Shown piece after piece: positions 34,390-45,952 of a DNA stretch of 64,000 nt. A program made the position numbers and the translations under genes. Source of the stretch: Galerina marginata (Eukaryota; Basidiomycota; Agaricomycetes; Agaricales; Galerinaceae). The stretch covers positions 930,001 to 994,000 of the forward strand of contig JAECYW010000021.1 in assembly GCA_023014335.1 (NCBI GenBank). Direction: 5' to 3'. The notes below the pieces were generated by a model. It did no database searches. It saw only the letters and a list, made by a program, of their open reading frames with translations, and was not told where the DNA came from. Within the stretch, counting starts at the first letter, position 1. The number at the start of each line of letters is the position of its first letter.

Positions 34390-36330
34390 CTCAAAGCTTC
34401 AAGTCTACGTACACGGGCGGCATCAACCCGGAGACGCTTCCGCCTGCCGCCGCTGCCGCCTTTCTTCAAGCAACCAGCGGACGCACGACGACGTCGGCTA
34501 ATGTTATATCACCTTCTTTCAATGGATTACGCATGTGACGACCTACGTACGCCTGCTGTTACAGACATACGGGTGCCTGCACCTGTATCTGCCCAGCCAA
34601 CCAATGCAATCCACGACCCCACAGGTATCCGAACATGCCAACCAGCTCAGGCAGCGAGACCAACAGCACATGACGCTGTACAAGGAATACCTCAACCGTT
34701 TGCCCTCCTCACCTCCTGAGGCGCAACCTTCGTATGGATTACAATCTTCGTCGGCTGTCATGCTCAGCTCACCATTATCCAGCTCGCTGGGCCCGCCAGC
34801 CGCACGGCCCCGACCTGGGTCATTGATCCTCACCAGTCCATCGTCTAATGATGGCCAGGCGAACCTGAGTGTCATCTGTGTGTTTGCGGGCAAGAACCTG
34901 CAGATGCAGGCGACGTTCAAGATGGTCCTCCTCAACCCCTCAACCCCTCCACAACCGCGTCTGACCTCGTCTACCAGGCCATCCAGCGTTTCCGGCTTCC
35001 GACCGTGGAGGACAAGAGCCAATACTACCTCACTGTCAAGCAGGTGGAGGGTGGAAGCTCCTCGGTCTTGCAGCCCAATGAGAACCCGCTGGTCGTGTTT
35101 GATACCCTAGTGATGGAGATGATGGAGCTGCCCAAGGTGAAACGAAGCAGTGTCGGCAGCATCAGCTTGGTGTCGAGTAATTTATCGATGCACCCTGCGA
35201 CCAAGAAACTGTCGATGAACGATTTCACGGACAATTCGGCGGTCAAGTTTTATCTGAACAGGCGAGGCGATGGCTTGAGTCTGGACGGCAGCAGCGAGAA
35301 CGGGCACGAAAGGGATGACACGTTGATTGCAGATACGTCATACGCAGAGTCGGCGGAGATGGCGGGGGCAGCGAATGCCAATGCCTTGGCAAATCGCAAT
35401 TCCTCTCCGTATCAACTGCTGGCGCCAACGTCACGCCCGAGCGTTTCAGCTCGCCCTCTGTGCGGTTTGCCTCGCAGCTCATCATTTACGCCGAGGACCT
35501 GCTAGATGACATGCAGTTCCACCCCCAGACGGAGGCGATCGTGTTCAAGAACACGCTTCCGGACCTGCGTAAACCTATCGTGGTATTGCCCAATCTGAGG
35601 CGGAAGATCTTCATGTTCCCGAAGAATGTGACAGTAGCTGAGGTGACTGAGATCAGCCTGGAAAGGTTTGGCATACAGGATGGGGGTTATTGATGGGGGG
35701 GATGAGGTGGAGGATAAGATGATGAAGAGGAGGAGTGGGGTACGAGTAAGATACGGGCTGATGGTCAGCATTGATGGGCATGGTATGTATTTGATCTCTT
35801 TTTTGGTGGTGCGGTGATTGGTTTACTCATTTTTTATGATTTTGCAGAAAGGGAACTGCCACCGTCGAGCAAGATTTGTCGACGCTTTCCCAAGACTGCC
35901 ACAATACAGAGGACCTGATAGGCAGCCAGCAATTAACAAGTGCCGTTCGCTTGACTTGTCTCATCTTTTAGGTACACAGGAGGATATCCGCTTGGACGAC
36001 CCTGTATTTGTCCTCCGTCGCGCCATGTCCTACAGAAACTCGACTTCCAGGAAACACTTCTCAGCTCCCTTGGATGAAATTGCGCTGCAGCACCTGCACC
36101 GCCAGTCAAGCTTGAGCTTCAATTCAGACCCTCAGAGTCCCGTGGATGAGCATAGCAGCGCCATTGGCAACAAGCTCAAGCAACCGTCCCAGCAGGAGAT
36201 CATTGCTGCCCAGCGCGCTGCTACCCGTGCGACGCAAAGGGCGACGTTCAAGACCATCCTGCTCAACCCCTCCATGACCATGTCTGACTTGGCGATGACT
36301 GTGAATAGTCGATGGCCTCTGTATGTTCTT
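34390..36330 (+). pseudogene. Captured Ras-association-domain gene, frameshifted
   Basis: Reassembled across frames, the sequence reads as a conserved protein. A helical stretch (EHANQLRQRDQQHMTLYKEY) leads into an RA-like domain (ATFKMVLLNPST, then SDLVYQAIQRFRLPTVED, YYLTVKQVEGG, ending VKFYLNRRG). A downstream part follows (SVRFASQLIIYAEDLLDDMQ, KPIVVLPNLRRKIFMFPKNV, DPVFVLRRAMSYRNST). RA domains bind Ras-type GTPases. At least four frameshifts break it: an 8-bp tandem duplication at 34933-34948, and single-base-scale changes near 35421, 35685 and 35873. Its end (36241-36290) falls back onto a second partial copy of the RA start. It is a pseudogene; I did not identify the parent. Confidence 0.65.
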
Positions 36331-37837
36331 CATTTCCCTCTGCGCCTGCCGTCCTTCTCCCTAACTCCTGCCCCTCATAGTCTCCCTCTTCAACAAGCCC
36401 GTGCTCTCTGATGAAGAAGATGCCTCGGCAGCAGCGACTGGAATAGTGGAGATCGCTGCCCTCATGTTGACTGGATGTCTATGGCCTGGCAAGTTTCCCT
36501 TTGCACCACCGAGCCCTGCCCCATCTCTAATCATTCCTATGGCAGCCTTTCTCCTTGGCCCTATTCCCTTCTGCCACCTCTTGGGCCGTGGAACAAGGTG
36601 ATAAGGATGGTGGTGGCACCTTTTGAAAATAGCTGAAACCGCTGTCCAGGTATTGACTGAACTTCCATTGCTTGGTGTGTCACTGTTCACGCCTCGCGAC
36701 TGTCACCTCACTAACAAATGCCCAAGCAACCCTTTTGCTAAGCGCTATTTATCTTCCTCACCCCTGGGGATGCCTGATGAGATGGTAACCGAGATGACGG
36801 CGGCAGCTCCAACTGCTGGAAATAGTTGTGGCCACTCTCCTGGGTTGATAGCAAGCGCAGCGTCTTCCCAGCGGTGCAGGTCCTTTCAGACAGTCGTGGC
36901 ACCCCTTCAATTAACCACAACCCACCCAATATTTTTTATTGTCTAGTAAAACAAGCATTTGCTGCTATATACATTCTATCTAGTATTTGGAAGAGAAAAG
37001 GGACTGGTAGATGCCACCCAAAGTAATGGCCAACAAACTAAGTTTTGTCTCACACGAAGAAGATTGGTATGGGACTAAAGTCCCAGTGAAAAATGACCGC
37101 TCATTGGACACAGGCCTGGGGAACTTCGGAATTCACATTTGCAGATTATTTGCCGCTTCTCGAAGAATACTTTCCAAGTCGCCTTTCACTAGGCTTCAGT
37201 CTGAGCGGAGATGAAATTGGTTTAAGGTTCGCTTGCTACACCTAAACGAAAACCTCATCATTCATCCATTCGTGTTTTGTTTGTTCTCTCCTCAGGCCTT
37301 CCCTTAGGTCCAACTTAACATTGTGGAGCACGTTGAATTTGACAAGCACTGTCGGTGTGGCACTTCCTGAGACTGAAACCTGATATTTCTGTCAAGTCGT
37401 TTGCATTTGTTCATACGTCTCTTGATTTATTCCAAAGGTTTGTCACCCTCTGCTGAAAGGTTCAGCCCTTGACTGACCGTCTAATTTAGTGGCAGTTGCC
37501 TTACAATCCACAAGGATTGACACCAGCTCACTCCGTAGTACTGAGCTTCCTGAGCTTCTTATGAGGACTCTCCGGAACAGCCAGTAGCCTAGTAGAAGGT
37601 AAGCATCGTCTGTGGCCAGCAATGTAGCACACTAACTGAAGGTGCCAATCAAGTTCTGGCCACTGTTTGTCAACTGGTCATCAACTGGTCATCAAGTGGC
37701 TTATCGGCGCCTCCACATATAGAGTGATGGACACTAGCTCATTGGGCCCAATTCAAACACTGTACAACAGCCTTCGGCCTACTTTATAAGTCGGCTGATT
37801 TCCCAGCTTGTCAGAATACCCCTTCCTTCACGCAAAC
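36331..37837. other. end of captured region and spacer before the nuclease-like gene
   Basis: To about 36950 the sequence still has host-like composition, but no frame I can name. From 36950 it turns AT-rich like the rest of the element. A small tandem repeat of the 11-mer tcaactggtca lies at about 37668-37690. The promoter of the 37838 gene should lie at the right end; tttataag occurs near 37782. Confidence 0.45.
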
Positions 37838-39324
37838 ATGTTTGAGTCCTCAACAGTGACTTCCTACGGTTCCTCTGTCCGTCATATCGTCCGAAGTTCT
37901 GTCTCACCTTCCTTGGCTGCGGCACATTCACCCACATTTTTCTCGGCCGGTAACACAGCCAGGCAACGGGGCCATTCCCCAAAGGTCCCCACGGCGGAAG
38001 CCCGTTTGTCCCCTAGGCCTATCGTAACCAAAGTCGAGACTGAAGACAGTAAGTTTGTGTCAGCTATTTGAATTCTGTGACGGTTGAATAACCAAAATCT
38101 AGCCTCCCTACTTTCTAATATCAAGAGCTTCATTGAACAATGCAATCCAGAGACGCTTCGGTTAAAGATTAACTCCGATAAGCTTAAGCATATTGAAGAA
38201 CTAGCGGAAGCAGGCAAACTCCCTGGGTGGCAGAATTTACGGCAAGTCACTTTGCTGCTCTACGGTTCTTGATTCTTGGATTGAGTAAATCTTAGATTCG
38301 ATTTCAATGGCGAAACTTTAATAATCCGTCGGCCAACCAATGTGCACGAGGGCTTCTCAGAAATCATCTCAGCGGTTATTAAGGAACTCTGGGCACCCCA
38401 CGTTACCCTGGGTGGTCCGGGACCAAATAAAATCACGCAGGCAGGGACAGCAGATCTTAAATTCAAAAATGGTCACCGCAAATGCCCCGACGCAGCGTTT
38501 TATGACGATCAAGCCCCGCCAGGGAGCTTTCCCACTATTGTTTGGGAAATCGGTTACTCTGAAAGCGACAAGGAACTGGCGGTTGATGCTGTCGAATACA
38601 TCGGCAAGTCGGGGGGAAAAATCCGGATGGGCTCCACGATAAATTTAGAAACCACCACTGAGGAAGTTCCTCCTTTAAAGGGAGTTACATTGGGTTACAC
38701 TTTCAAGAAGCTTCTGGCTATTGTTTGTTCCAAATATCGTCTCATGTCTGTTGAAAGAAATTCCAGCGATGTAACTCAAAACACTGAACGTGATGTTGCT
38801 CACGCCGTCCGATCACCCTCTTCTGATTCCCACCTAACCCCCGACACATATTTCTTTGTGACTGACCGGCCGAGGAACCAGACAAGGGCAGCAACAGCTG
38901 CCTCCTCACCAGATGACACGCATCAAATTCACCGCAAGATGACTATCAAGCGGATAGAACAGCACCCTGTAAGAATCAATATCTCCTTATACATATTTCT
39001 AGATTTTGATCTGGCTTGTAGATCATGCTCAACGGCGAGGCCTGCCCAGAGGGTTCTTTTAACATAACATTTGACGAACTATTTCTTCAACTACCTGATG
39101 GGCATTCAAAGGAGGAGGCCGCCATTGTTATCCCGTATTCTATCTTCATCCGTGTTTTTACAGAAATGCTTGCTATCGACAACGGCACGGCTGAGCGTAA
39201 CGCCAGAGATTATACTGGTAAACGAAGTTATGAGGACATGGTTGGAGAGGATTCACGTACCAATGATCAGATCGAATGGGATGAGGAGGACGCAGAGTTG
39301 ATGAAGCGCTTTAGAACTACTTGA
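37838..39324 (+). CDS. PD-(D/E)XK nuclease-like cargo protein
   Basis: Four exons (37838-38048, 38103-38241, 38296-38968, 39022-39324) give 441 residues. After a Ser-rich head and a helical part (SLLSNIKSFIEQCNPETL) comes a Uma2-like restriction-endonuclease-fold core: CPDAAFYDD, then a hydrophobic strand FPTIVWEIGYSES, then AVDAVEYIGKSGGKIRM. Asp in CPDA and Glu in WEIG fit the PD and (D/E) positions; the usual Lys two residues after Glu is not obvious, so activity is uncertain. The tail is acidic (IEWDEEDAELMKR). The second intron (38242-38295) has a GC donor (gcaagt). Genes of this sort are scattered in fungal genomes near transposons; a role in transposition or defence is only a guess. 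Confidence 0.65.
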
Positions 39325-39551
39325 TTTCCAGTGCAGTGTACCATATCTATAAAACCATAATCTTAATCGATTGCTAGTTTCAGACATCCCTCAGAATTTA
39401 CTAGTCCTCCTTTTATTGTTCACACTTCAGTCTTGATTTCAACTGGAACGCAGATTAGATGTTTCAAGTTGGCGCTCAAGTAGAACATTGTTTTACTCGG
39501 AACATAGTATTTCCAAACTAAAATGTTGTCCAAATAATGTATGACTACGAT

Positions 39552-40712
39552 TCAGGAAGATTGGACCAACTCTAAGCCAGACAACAAGACAAATTTCTTC
39601 CGACCGCTATCATCTACATTGCAGCTTCGATTTCCATCTATATCCTCCTTGTTTGCGACCTCTCTGTCATTTTCACTTTCGCTCTCATATTCACCTTCTG
39701 AGTCACTGGCATTCTCCCATGCACTGTCGTATGGGTCAATATCTTCCATGGGCATGGAAGTAAAACCAGTAGGAGTCCCTCTCGTCAAGTATTGAATTCG
39801 TCCAATTACAGTTGAGGTCCAAAGTTGACGACTTTGGTGCGCTCCTCTGTCGCCCAGCTGCTGGAACTGACCTGACACAGGTTGGAAGAGTGAACAACCT
39901 TCCCAAATCGTCCCGATGTTATGGAAAAGGTAAACCCTCTGAATCAAGGGCATGCTCTCTGTCCACCGGTTCAGGACAAAGTCAGCGTTGCGTTGGGGCA
40001 AATCAAAAACCCTAACATTTGTTTTCACGACGAAAACTTCGAGAGAGCTGCATAACTCAAGCATCGCTTCCCATAAGCCATCTTCCCAAGGGCCACAGTC
40101 ATTAGTTGCCTGAAGGGAAGATTTAGTATAATTAAGAGAAAGACAACTTGAAAAAGTACGTACCTTGATGGGATTAGATAGGTATTTGATACGAAAAACC
40201 TTAAGTTTTGATAAGGCAGTATCCCAGCGTATTGTATCAACGCAGAAGTCAGGACGGTGGCCACAGTGAACATTCAGATGGGTGACGGCTGAGAAACCTA
40301 ATGCTTGACCCAGTTGATAGGATAATGTTCTTGTTGAAGGCATCTTAATCTCTAGAAAGACTAGATTCCTGAGGGCAGGCCAACTGCTGTTCCGAAAGTA
40401 ATGTTGAGAAACTAAACAGGAGTCCGTGTACTTCTGAATATCGATATCATTTGCTAAGACTGCGCTTGTTGGGTTCATGTCTAGGCCTTGAATATCCCTC
40501 AGGCAGGCAAGAGAACGTTGCTCAAACAAGTATTGAGCTTTGGTCTCTGACTGGAGTAACTTCATGTAAAACATGATTTCTTCTCGCATTTCCCGGGAAA
40601 CTACAATTATAGAGTCAAGTTAGCCACCAGAGGACAACAAAAGAAGACAGAAAAGTTGATGCTTACATTCAACTGGAAAGGTTTTGATTTCAGAGACTGG
40701 TGGTATGTTCAT
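39552..40712 (-). CDS. F-box/LRR-like cargo protein
   Basis: Three exons (40667-40712, 40164-40600, 39552-40109) give 346 residues; the middle intron (40110-40163) has a gtacgt donor and cccttcag acceptor. Leucine-rich segments (WPALRNLVFLEIKMPSTRTL, VTHLNVHCGH, LSKLKVFRIKYL, MLELCSSLEVFVVKTNVRVF) give the beta-alpha rhythm of agaricomycete F-box/LRR proteins. A canonical F-box is not visible at the short N-terminus, so it may be truncated. The C-terminus is acidic (DSEGEYESESENDREV). It is transcribed toward the nuclease-like gene and away from the transposase, with which it shares a 148-bp promoter gap. Whether it works with an SCF ligase is unknown. Confidence 0.65.
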
Positions 40713-40860
40713 TTTAGAAACTAGGCAGAAAATACGAAGAGAGAAGTTGAAAGCTATAAATAGTTAAAGTCGTCACTTTCTTTATTTGTGAGCAAACTAA
40801 GAGCGTCGATTTATCTTCTCACGTTGAAATTCTAAACTTAAACTTGAACTTAATCCTGCT

Positions 40861-43800
40861 ATGACGGTTTATTGCCCTCGCTGTGGCAAGAAGTTCAAGG
40901 ATCTTGTTCGGGTACAAAATCACTTAAATCAGCCAATCTCTAGCTGTCTTATCCACTTTAATGAACTTCTGGAAATCAATACAGCTCTTCAGGAACAGCT
41001 TAGACCTGGGGTGGAACCTCAACTTCCGACGACACTTAACTTAGACGCAGAGGATCCAGCTTCTAATAATGGGTGTCATGACGAGGCCATACTACCTGAA
41101 TTTGAGCCTACAGACATGGATGTTGACTTGGACTTGGAACCTGTCGGCGTACCACCAATACGAACAGCATGCACGGCTTATCCTAACATTCCATCTACTC
41201 ACTATTTCGAAGATCGCTATCCAAATTCTTCTCAAACTTACGGTCCTGGCCCAACATTTATGGACCTTTTCCATCAAAACACATTCTTTGAAGAACGGAA
41301 GACTAATGTATATTACCCATTTGCCTCAAAAGACGAATGGGAACTTGCTTCTTTTCTGCTACGGTCAAACTTAAGTGTGGCATCCATGGACATTTTCCTC
41401 AAGTTAGAGCTTGTAAGTCCATACATTTGTCTTCACAACTACTTCTACACAATTGATAGATACAGAACCTTGGCCTATCTTTCCGAAGCGCTAAAGACCT
41501 CAGAAACCGAGCTGAAATGCTTCCCGCTGGCCCAGCCTGGATGTCAAGGCCATTGGCGACTGAAGTTCCTACCAAGAAGCAGCTCTATCTCTTCTATCGT
41601 GATCCTATTAAATGTCTCGAATCTCTCTTGCGCAATCCTCTTTTGCAAGGTTCCATAAAATTTGGCCCTTTTAGACTGTTTGAATCAGCAGCTAGGACTA
41701 TGAGAGTCTATACAGAGTGGCTTTCAGGAGAAGCTGCTTGGTCTATGCAGGTACATTTACTATATCCTTCACGTGTATATTTTAAGGTGACGTGATTTCC
41801 AGGAGAAATTGCCAGAGGGTGCTACGCTGCTAGGCACAGTTTTGTCTTCAGACAAAACAAATATCTCAGCAAAAACAGGAAACCGAATGGCACATCCTCT
41901 TTTAATCAGCCTTGCCAACATTGTTATGGATACTCGTAACAAATCATCCAACCATTTATTTTTGCTGTTGGCATTATTGCCTATCCCAACTTTTATCCAC
42001 CACAATAAGAAAGTACAGGGCGTTCTTGCTTCACGTCTTTTTCACGCTAGTCTGGATATTATCCTCAAGCCCCTCAAGACAGCGGCAGAGATTGGGGTCA
42101 TGATGACAGATCCTCTTGGCTGGCGTCGATTTTGTTTCCCACCATTAGCTGCCTATATTGTTGATACACCAGAATCTGCTCTGATAGCTGGTGTTGGATC
42201 AAAGACTTCATCCGTTACAATGGCAAACTATAGACAACTGGGCGACAACTTTCGTCATGAACCCCGAACAGCGTCCACCACTATTGCGCAACTCCTAGTC
42301 CTAGAATCAAAAATCAATCCATGGAGCCTGGAATCCTACATGATCAAATCTAAGGAGACATTTCATTTGAATGGTGTTCATCGTCCATTTTGGAGAGACT
42401 ACCCTCTTTCCGATCCATCTGTATTTCTTACTCCTGAGCCTCTTCATCATTGGCACAGGCAATTTTGGGACCATGACATCAAATGGTGTATTCAAGCACT
42501 TGGTGGGCAAGGACAGGAAATTGATTTTCGATTTTCAGTTCTTCATCCACATACAGGCTTTCGACACTTCAGAGAAGGAATATCAAAATTGAAACAGGTT
42601 ACTGGGCGAGAGCATCGTGATGTTCAGAGATACATTGTGTCTGTTTTGTCTCAAGGTGTTCCCTCTCTTTTTCTAGCGGCCATCCGTTCGCTCATCGATT
42701 TCCGCTACTTGGCTCAAGCAAAGGTCATCAACGAAGCTACTTGCAATCAAATCCAAAAAGCTCTTCAAGATTTCCACACATACAAACAAGCCATAATCGA
42801 TGCTGGGGCACGTCGAGGAAAGAAAAATGCTATCGATACTTGGTATATACCCAAGCTGGAGTTCCTGCAAAGCGTTGTTCCCAATATTCGGTTAAATGGA
42901 GTTGCAATCCAATGGTCTGCCGATACCACTGAACATGCACACATTGAAGTCGTTAAAGACCCTGTCAAATCTGTCAACAACCAGAACTATGAACCCCAGA
43001 TTTGTCGTTACCTTGACCGACTGGACAAGCTACGAGATTTTGATCTGGCTACAGCCATGCACAATTCCAAACTGGACTTTCGAGGTGACAGTGTTATTTC
43101 TGATCCAGATATCTTTCTTGATGAACTTGGAGAAGAAAGCTCTCTCCGCGTCTCCACCACTGTTGATCTTCTTTCCAATGTTGACTTTGTATCACCCCTC
43201 ATTGGCACTACACATCGTCTAGTTGATTATTTCCAGATTGCCTCTCAACTCAAACTTGGCCGAATTTCAAATGCCCCGCAACCTTACAGGACAGTCCAGT
43301 CTTCATTAAACTCGGCATTTCATTTGATTCGTGATCCTAGCTATAAGCGTATGCTTGTTGATGACGCAGCAACATTGTTTGACCTTCAAGATCTTCGCCC
43401 CGCCTTAGGAGACTACATCCGACAAACCCAGCAGCCTAAGACAGGCAACTCTTCTGTTATGGTCATTGGAGGCCGGCGGTTATCGGAAAACACATGTTCA
43501 CTTCCTTTCCTCCACCTGGAAATTTGGAATCGCCTCAGAATTCAAACAAGAGCGTATCACACCCCTCATGATATTTTGGCTGCACACACCGTCAATGCCT
43601 ACCCACCATCTGCTGAGTGGCCGCTTGGCCACTATGACTCTGTTATCGTGAATGTTGATCCTACTGAAAATTGGCCAAGAAGTGGTCTTAAAGGTATTTA
43701 CTGCTGCATACAGACATATGAAATATTGTACTAAGTGATAAACCATCTAGGCCATGTGGTTGTTAATGTCCGAATGGTGTTTCGCATTGTTCCAGGTCAA

Positions 43801-44142
43801 ACTGCTGCAATGCCAGCTATCCAAGATCAGTTTTTGGCCTATGTTCAGCGTTTTGATATTGTTCCTCAGGTTAACCAAGCCATATCCGGTTCAAGGACTG
43901 CAAGAGGAGCATATCCAGAGCCATATTCCTCACTATATATTCTGAAGAAAGCGAAGAGGACAAATAAAAGTATTATTGGTGACATTATTCCTCTTCATCA
44001 TATCCGGGCTTTGGTGGATGTTGCTCCTCGTCTTGGAGAGACTGCCAATAGAATGCTAACTCCTCAAAATAGCACAACATATAGTTCTGAGTATTCATTG
44101 AATAAGTACTTTGATAAGGAGTTGTTCTGGGCGTTAAGTTAA
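40861..44142 (+). CDS. Plavaka transposase
   Basis: Four exons (40861-41412, 41460-41750, 41803-43693, 43751-44142) give 1041 residues. The N-terminal zinc finger CPRCGKKFKDLVRVQNHLNQ is the usual Plavaka start. The catalytic region contains the family's best-conserved segments: GATLLGTVLSSDKTNIS, TGNRMAHPLLISLANI, WRRFCFPPLAAYIVDTPE, EPLHHWHRQFWDHDIKWCI, ISKLKQVTGREHRDVQRYIV, IDTWYIPKLEFLQSVVPNIR and QWSADTTEHAHIEVVKDP. Conserved acidic residues in SSDKT and the FWDHD region are candidates for metal binding. No frameshift or stop is present, so the protein may be active. It would cut at the terminal repeats described at 21290 and 44572. Confidence 0.93.
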
Positions 44143-44571
44143 ACAAGTGTAGTTCATTGTCAATATATTCATTATTCTCAGTTTTCAGCATGGAGACCTA
44201 AATAATAGCTAACAAACCAAATTCCCAAGTGATGGTCAGTTGATGCTACTAAACGCTACTGAAAAAATAACAACCTGTCAGCCCTTGGTAGGAAATAAAG
44301 CCTCCCCATAGGCTCTGGTAGTAACCGCTGTAAGCTACTAAACGCTATAGAAAAAATAGAATCCTGTTAGCTCTCTGTAGGAAATAGTCTTCCCCATAGG
44401 CCATTATAGTAACCACTGTAGGCTCTGTAGTGCTGTTGGGCATGAACTCAGAGCTATGTAGCTCTGTGGAGGGCTAGGGGGGGCTTCGGTGGCTAGCTGA
44501 GTGAAGTGGGTTACTATAGCGATCTTTGACATCAAAGGGAAATGCTGTGCCTGTCTACGTGTGAAAATCTG
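44143..44571. repeat. right subterminal repeat region
   Basis: Gene-free. A unit of about 95 bp is roughly duplicated at 44246-44341 and 44342-44424 (ctactaaacgct, gaaaaaata, cctgt-agc, ggaaata, cccataggc, agtaacc-ctgta). Motifs such as gagctatgtagctc match the agctacatagc motif near the left end. These are plausible transposase-binding repeats. Confidence 0.6.
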
Positions 44572-44583
44572 GGTTTGCTGATG
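44572..44583 (-). repeat. right terminal inverted repeat
   Basis: GGTTTGCTGATG, exact reverse complement of 21290-21301, followed by TT matching the TT before the left end. Confidence 0.9.
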
Positions 44584-45618
44584 TTCCGGTTTTCAGAATA
44601 ATTTGGGATGGAATTTAAGCATGTACGCTATTCGAGCATATCAAATTCTTGGATGCCTTTGATCTCAGTTTCTTTCAGACGACATATTTTTACGCTTTTG
44701 GGTTTCGTGGAAGTGGTTGTAGAACGATCTATCGCCTTGATGCCCCCAGACACCGATCAGAGGACATTTGCAGGGAGGGAAAACCGACGCAAACTCCTTC
44801 GCGCTTGGGTAGAATTCAGCGCTTGGCTCCTGAATTTCAAACACTTCATTGGTAACTCGTTTTTTATTCAAATAAACGCAATGTCAACAACAACCCCAGC
44901 TTCAGGTTCCATAGGTGGCAACTTACGCAAACTCTACGTAGAGCTCAACAGCGCCAAGGAAATGTACCTAACCGCGATTGGCGCCTATCCTGATCAAGGC
45001 GAGTGGAATTTTACACACATAGCCATGTCCTAATCTGACAGGATCCCCAGACGCATCGTTAAATGACAAAATAGGTGTCGTTCGACCCCTAGAGGCTGCT
45101 CTCCGAGAGCTCGGACTAACCCCAACAACATTTTCAGGAGGTGCGTTCAAGTCTTTGGTGTTAAAAAGTATGTTTTTCATCTATCCTATGCAGATTTAAC
45201 GGTATTCGCCTACCTGGCGCAGTGCCGATGTGATCCTGCGAGAATACCGGAATGTTTCTCGTCTTTATTCTCCATTGTGACGCACCTTCAAGAACATGGA
45301 AATTGCCCCAGCAGACTTCAAGACCTTTTGACCGCGGAATTATCTCGCGGGCGCTTCAGTTTGGAGGATATCAAAACGGCCACATTCATACTTGGCTTTG
45401 GCGGTGGGAATATTCTTGGTATTGGATATGATGCCAATCAGACACCAGAGGAGCTTGTCGAGAAAGCTTGGAAGGATTGCATCGAAAGGAATTTGAAAGG
45501 TGGACTCGGATCGGAAACGAGCAAACTCTGTACAAGGGCATTTAAGATCCTTGCCCAAGCACGAGGTAGTGTTCGATTGATGAAACTATGGGAACATTGG
45601 GAAGTCGCCCAGATCTAG
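44584..45618 (+). pseudogene. UBP2/USP25-like copy 2, right half
   Basis: Continues the copy cut at 21289. It contains HIFTLLGFVEVVVE, GRENRRKLLRAWVEFSAWLL, GGNLRKLYVELNSAKEMYLT, ASLNDKIGVVRPLEAALREL, DLTVFAYLAQCRCDPARIPE and LEDIKTATFILGFGGG, ending SVRLMKLWEHWEVAQI with a stop at 45616-45618. Exons join as in copy 3, including one GC donor (gcgagt). No frameshift is visible, so the copy was probably intact before insertion. It now lacks a promoter and start. Confidence 0.72.
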
Positions 45619-45952
45619 AACTCCGACTTTTTGATACAACGCGGTTGGAGTTGCCGATGAATGAGTTTTTTTGCGAGGTTTGCATCAAAGTATAACATAT
45701 ATACTTAGTTGTGACCAGTCTCCCGAAATAGAAGTCAAGATAAGGATAAGATAAGATGCTCACGCTTGACATTGCCTGCCGTCTTACCAATCTCAAGTCT
45801 CACACAGACACTCATTCACCCTTGACCACCTTCAACTCCTAAGGACATATCTACGGTTGACAGTGACTCGTATTACCTTGCGTGTAATCAATACCTGCTT
45901 TTATCAACGTCTGGTACTTGGGTTCGTGATTGAAATCGCCAATATTTCTCCA
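45619..45952. repeat. 3' remnant of copy 2 and 5' flank of copy 3
   Basis: The left part resembles the 3' end of copy 3 (gatgaatgagtttttttgcg against gatgtatgagtttttttgca). The right part is the shared upstream flank of the UBP-like copies. A GATA-rich tract (aagataaggataagataag) lies at about 45738-45756. Confidence 0.6.

Larger units (their letters stand above)
21290..44583. mobile_element. 23.3-kb Plavaka DNA transposon with cargo
   Basis: The element starts CATCAGCAAACC and ends GGTTTGCTGATG, an exact 12-bp inverted repeat. The flanking bases are TT on both sides (21288-21289 and 44584-44585), consistent with a 2-bp target duplication as in CACTA-related elements. The halves of UBP-like copy 2 join cleanly across it when compared with copy 3. 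It carries its own Plavaka transposase near the right end, subterminal short repeats at both ends, a Tet-like oxygenase, a possible DUF6532 gene, a PD-(D/E)XK-like gene, an F-box/LRR-like gene, and about 6.5 kb of host-like exons. Known Plavaka elements are much shorter in my recollection, so the cargo load is striking. Confidence 0.88.
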
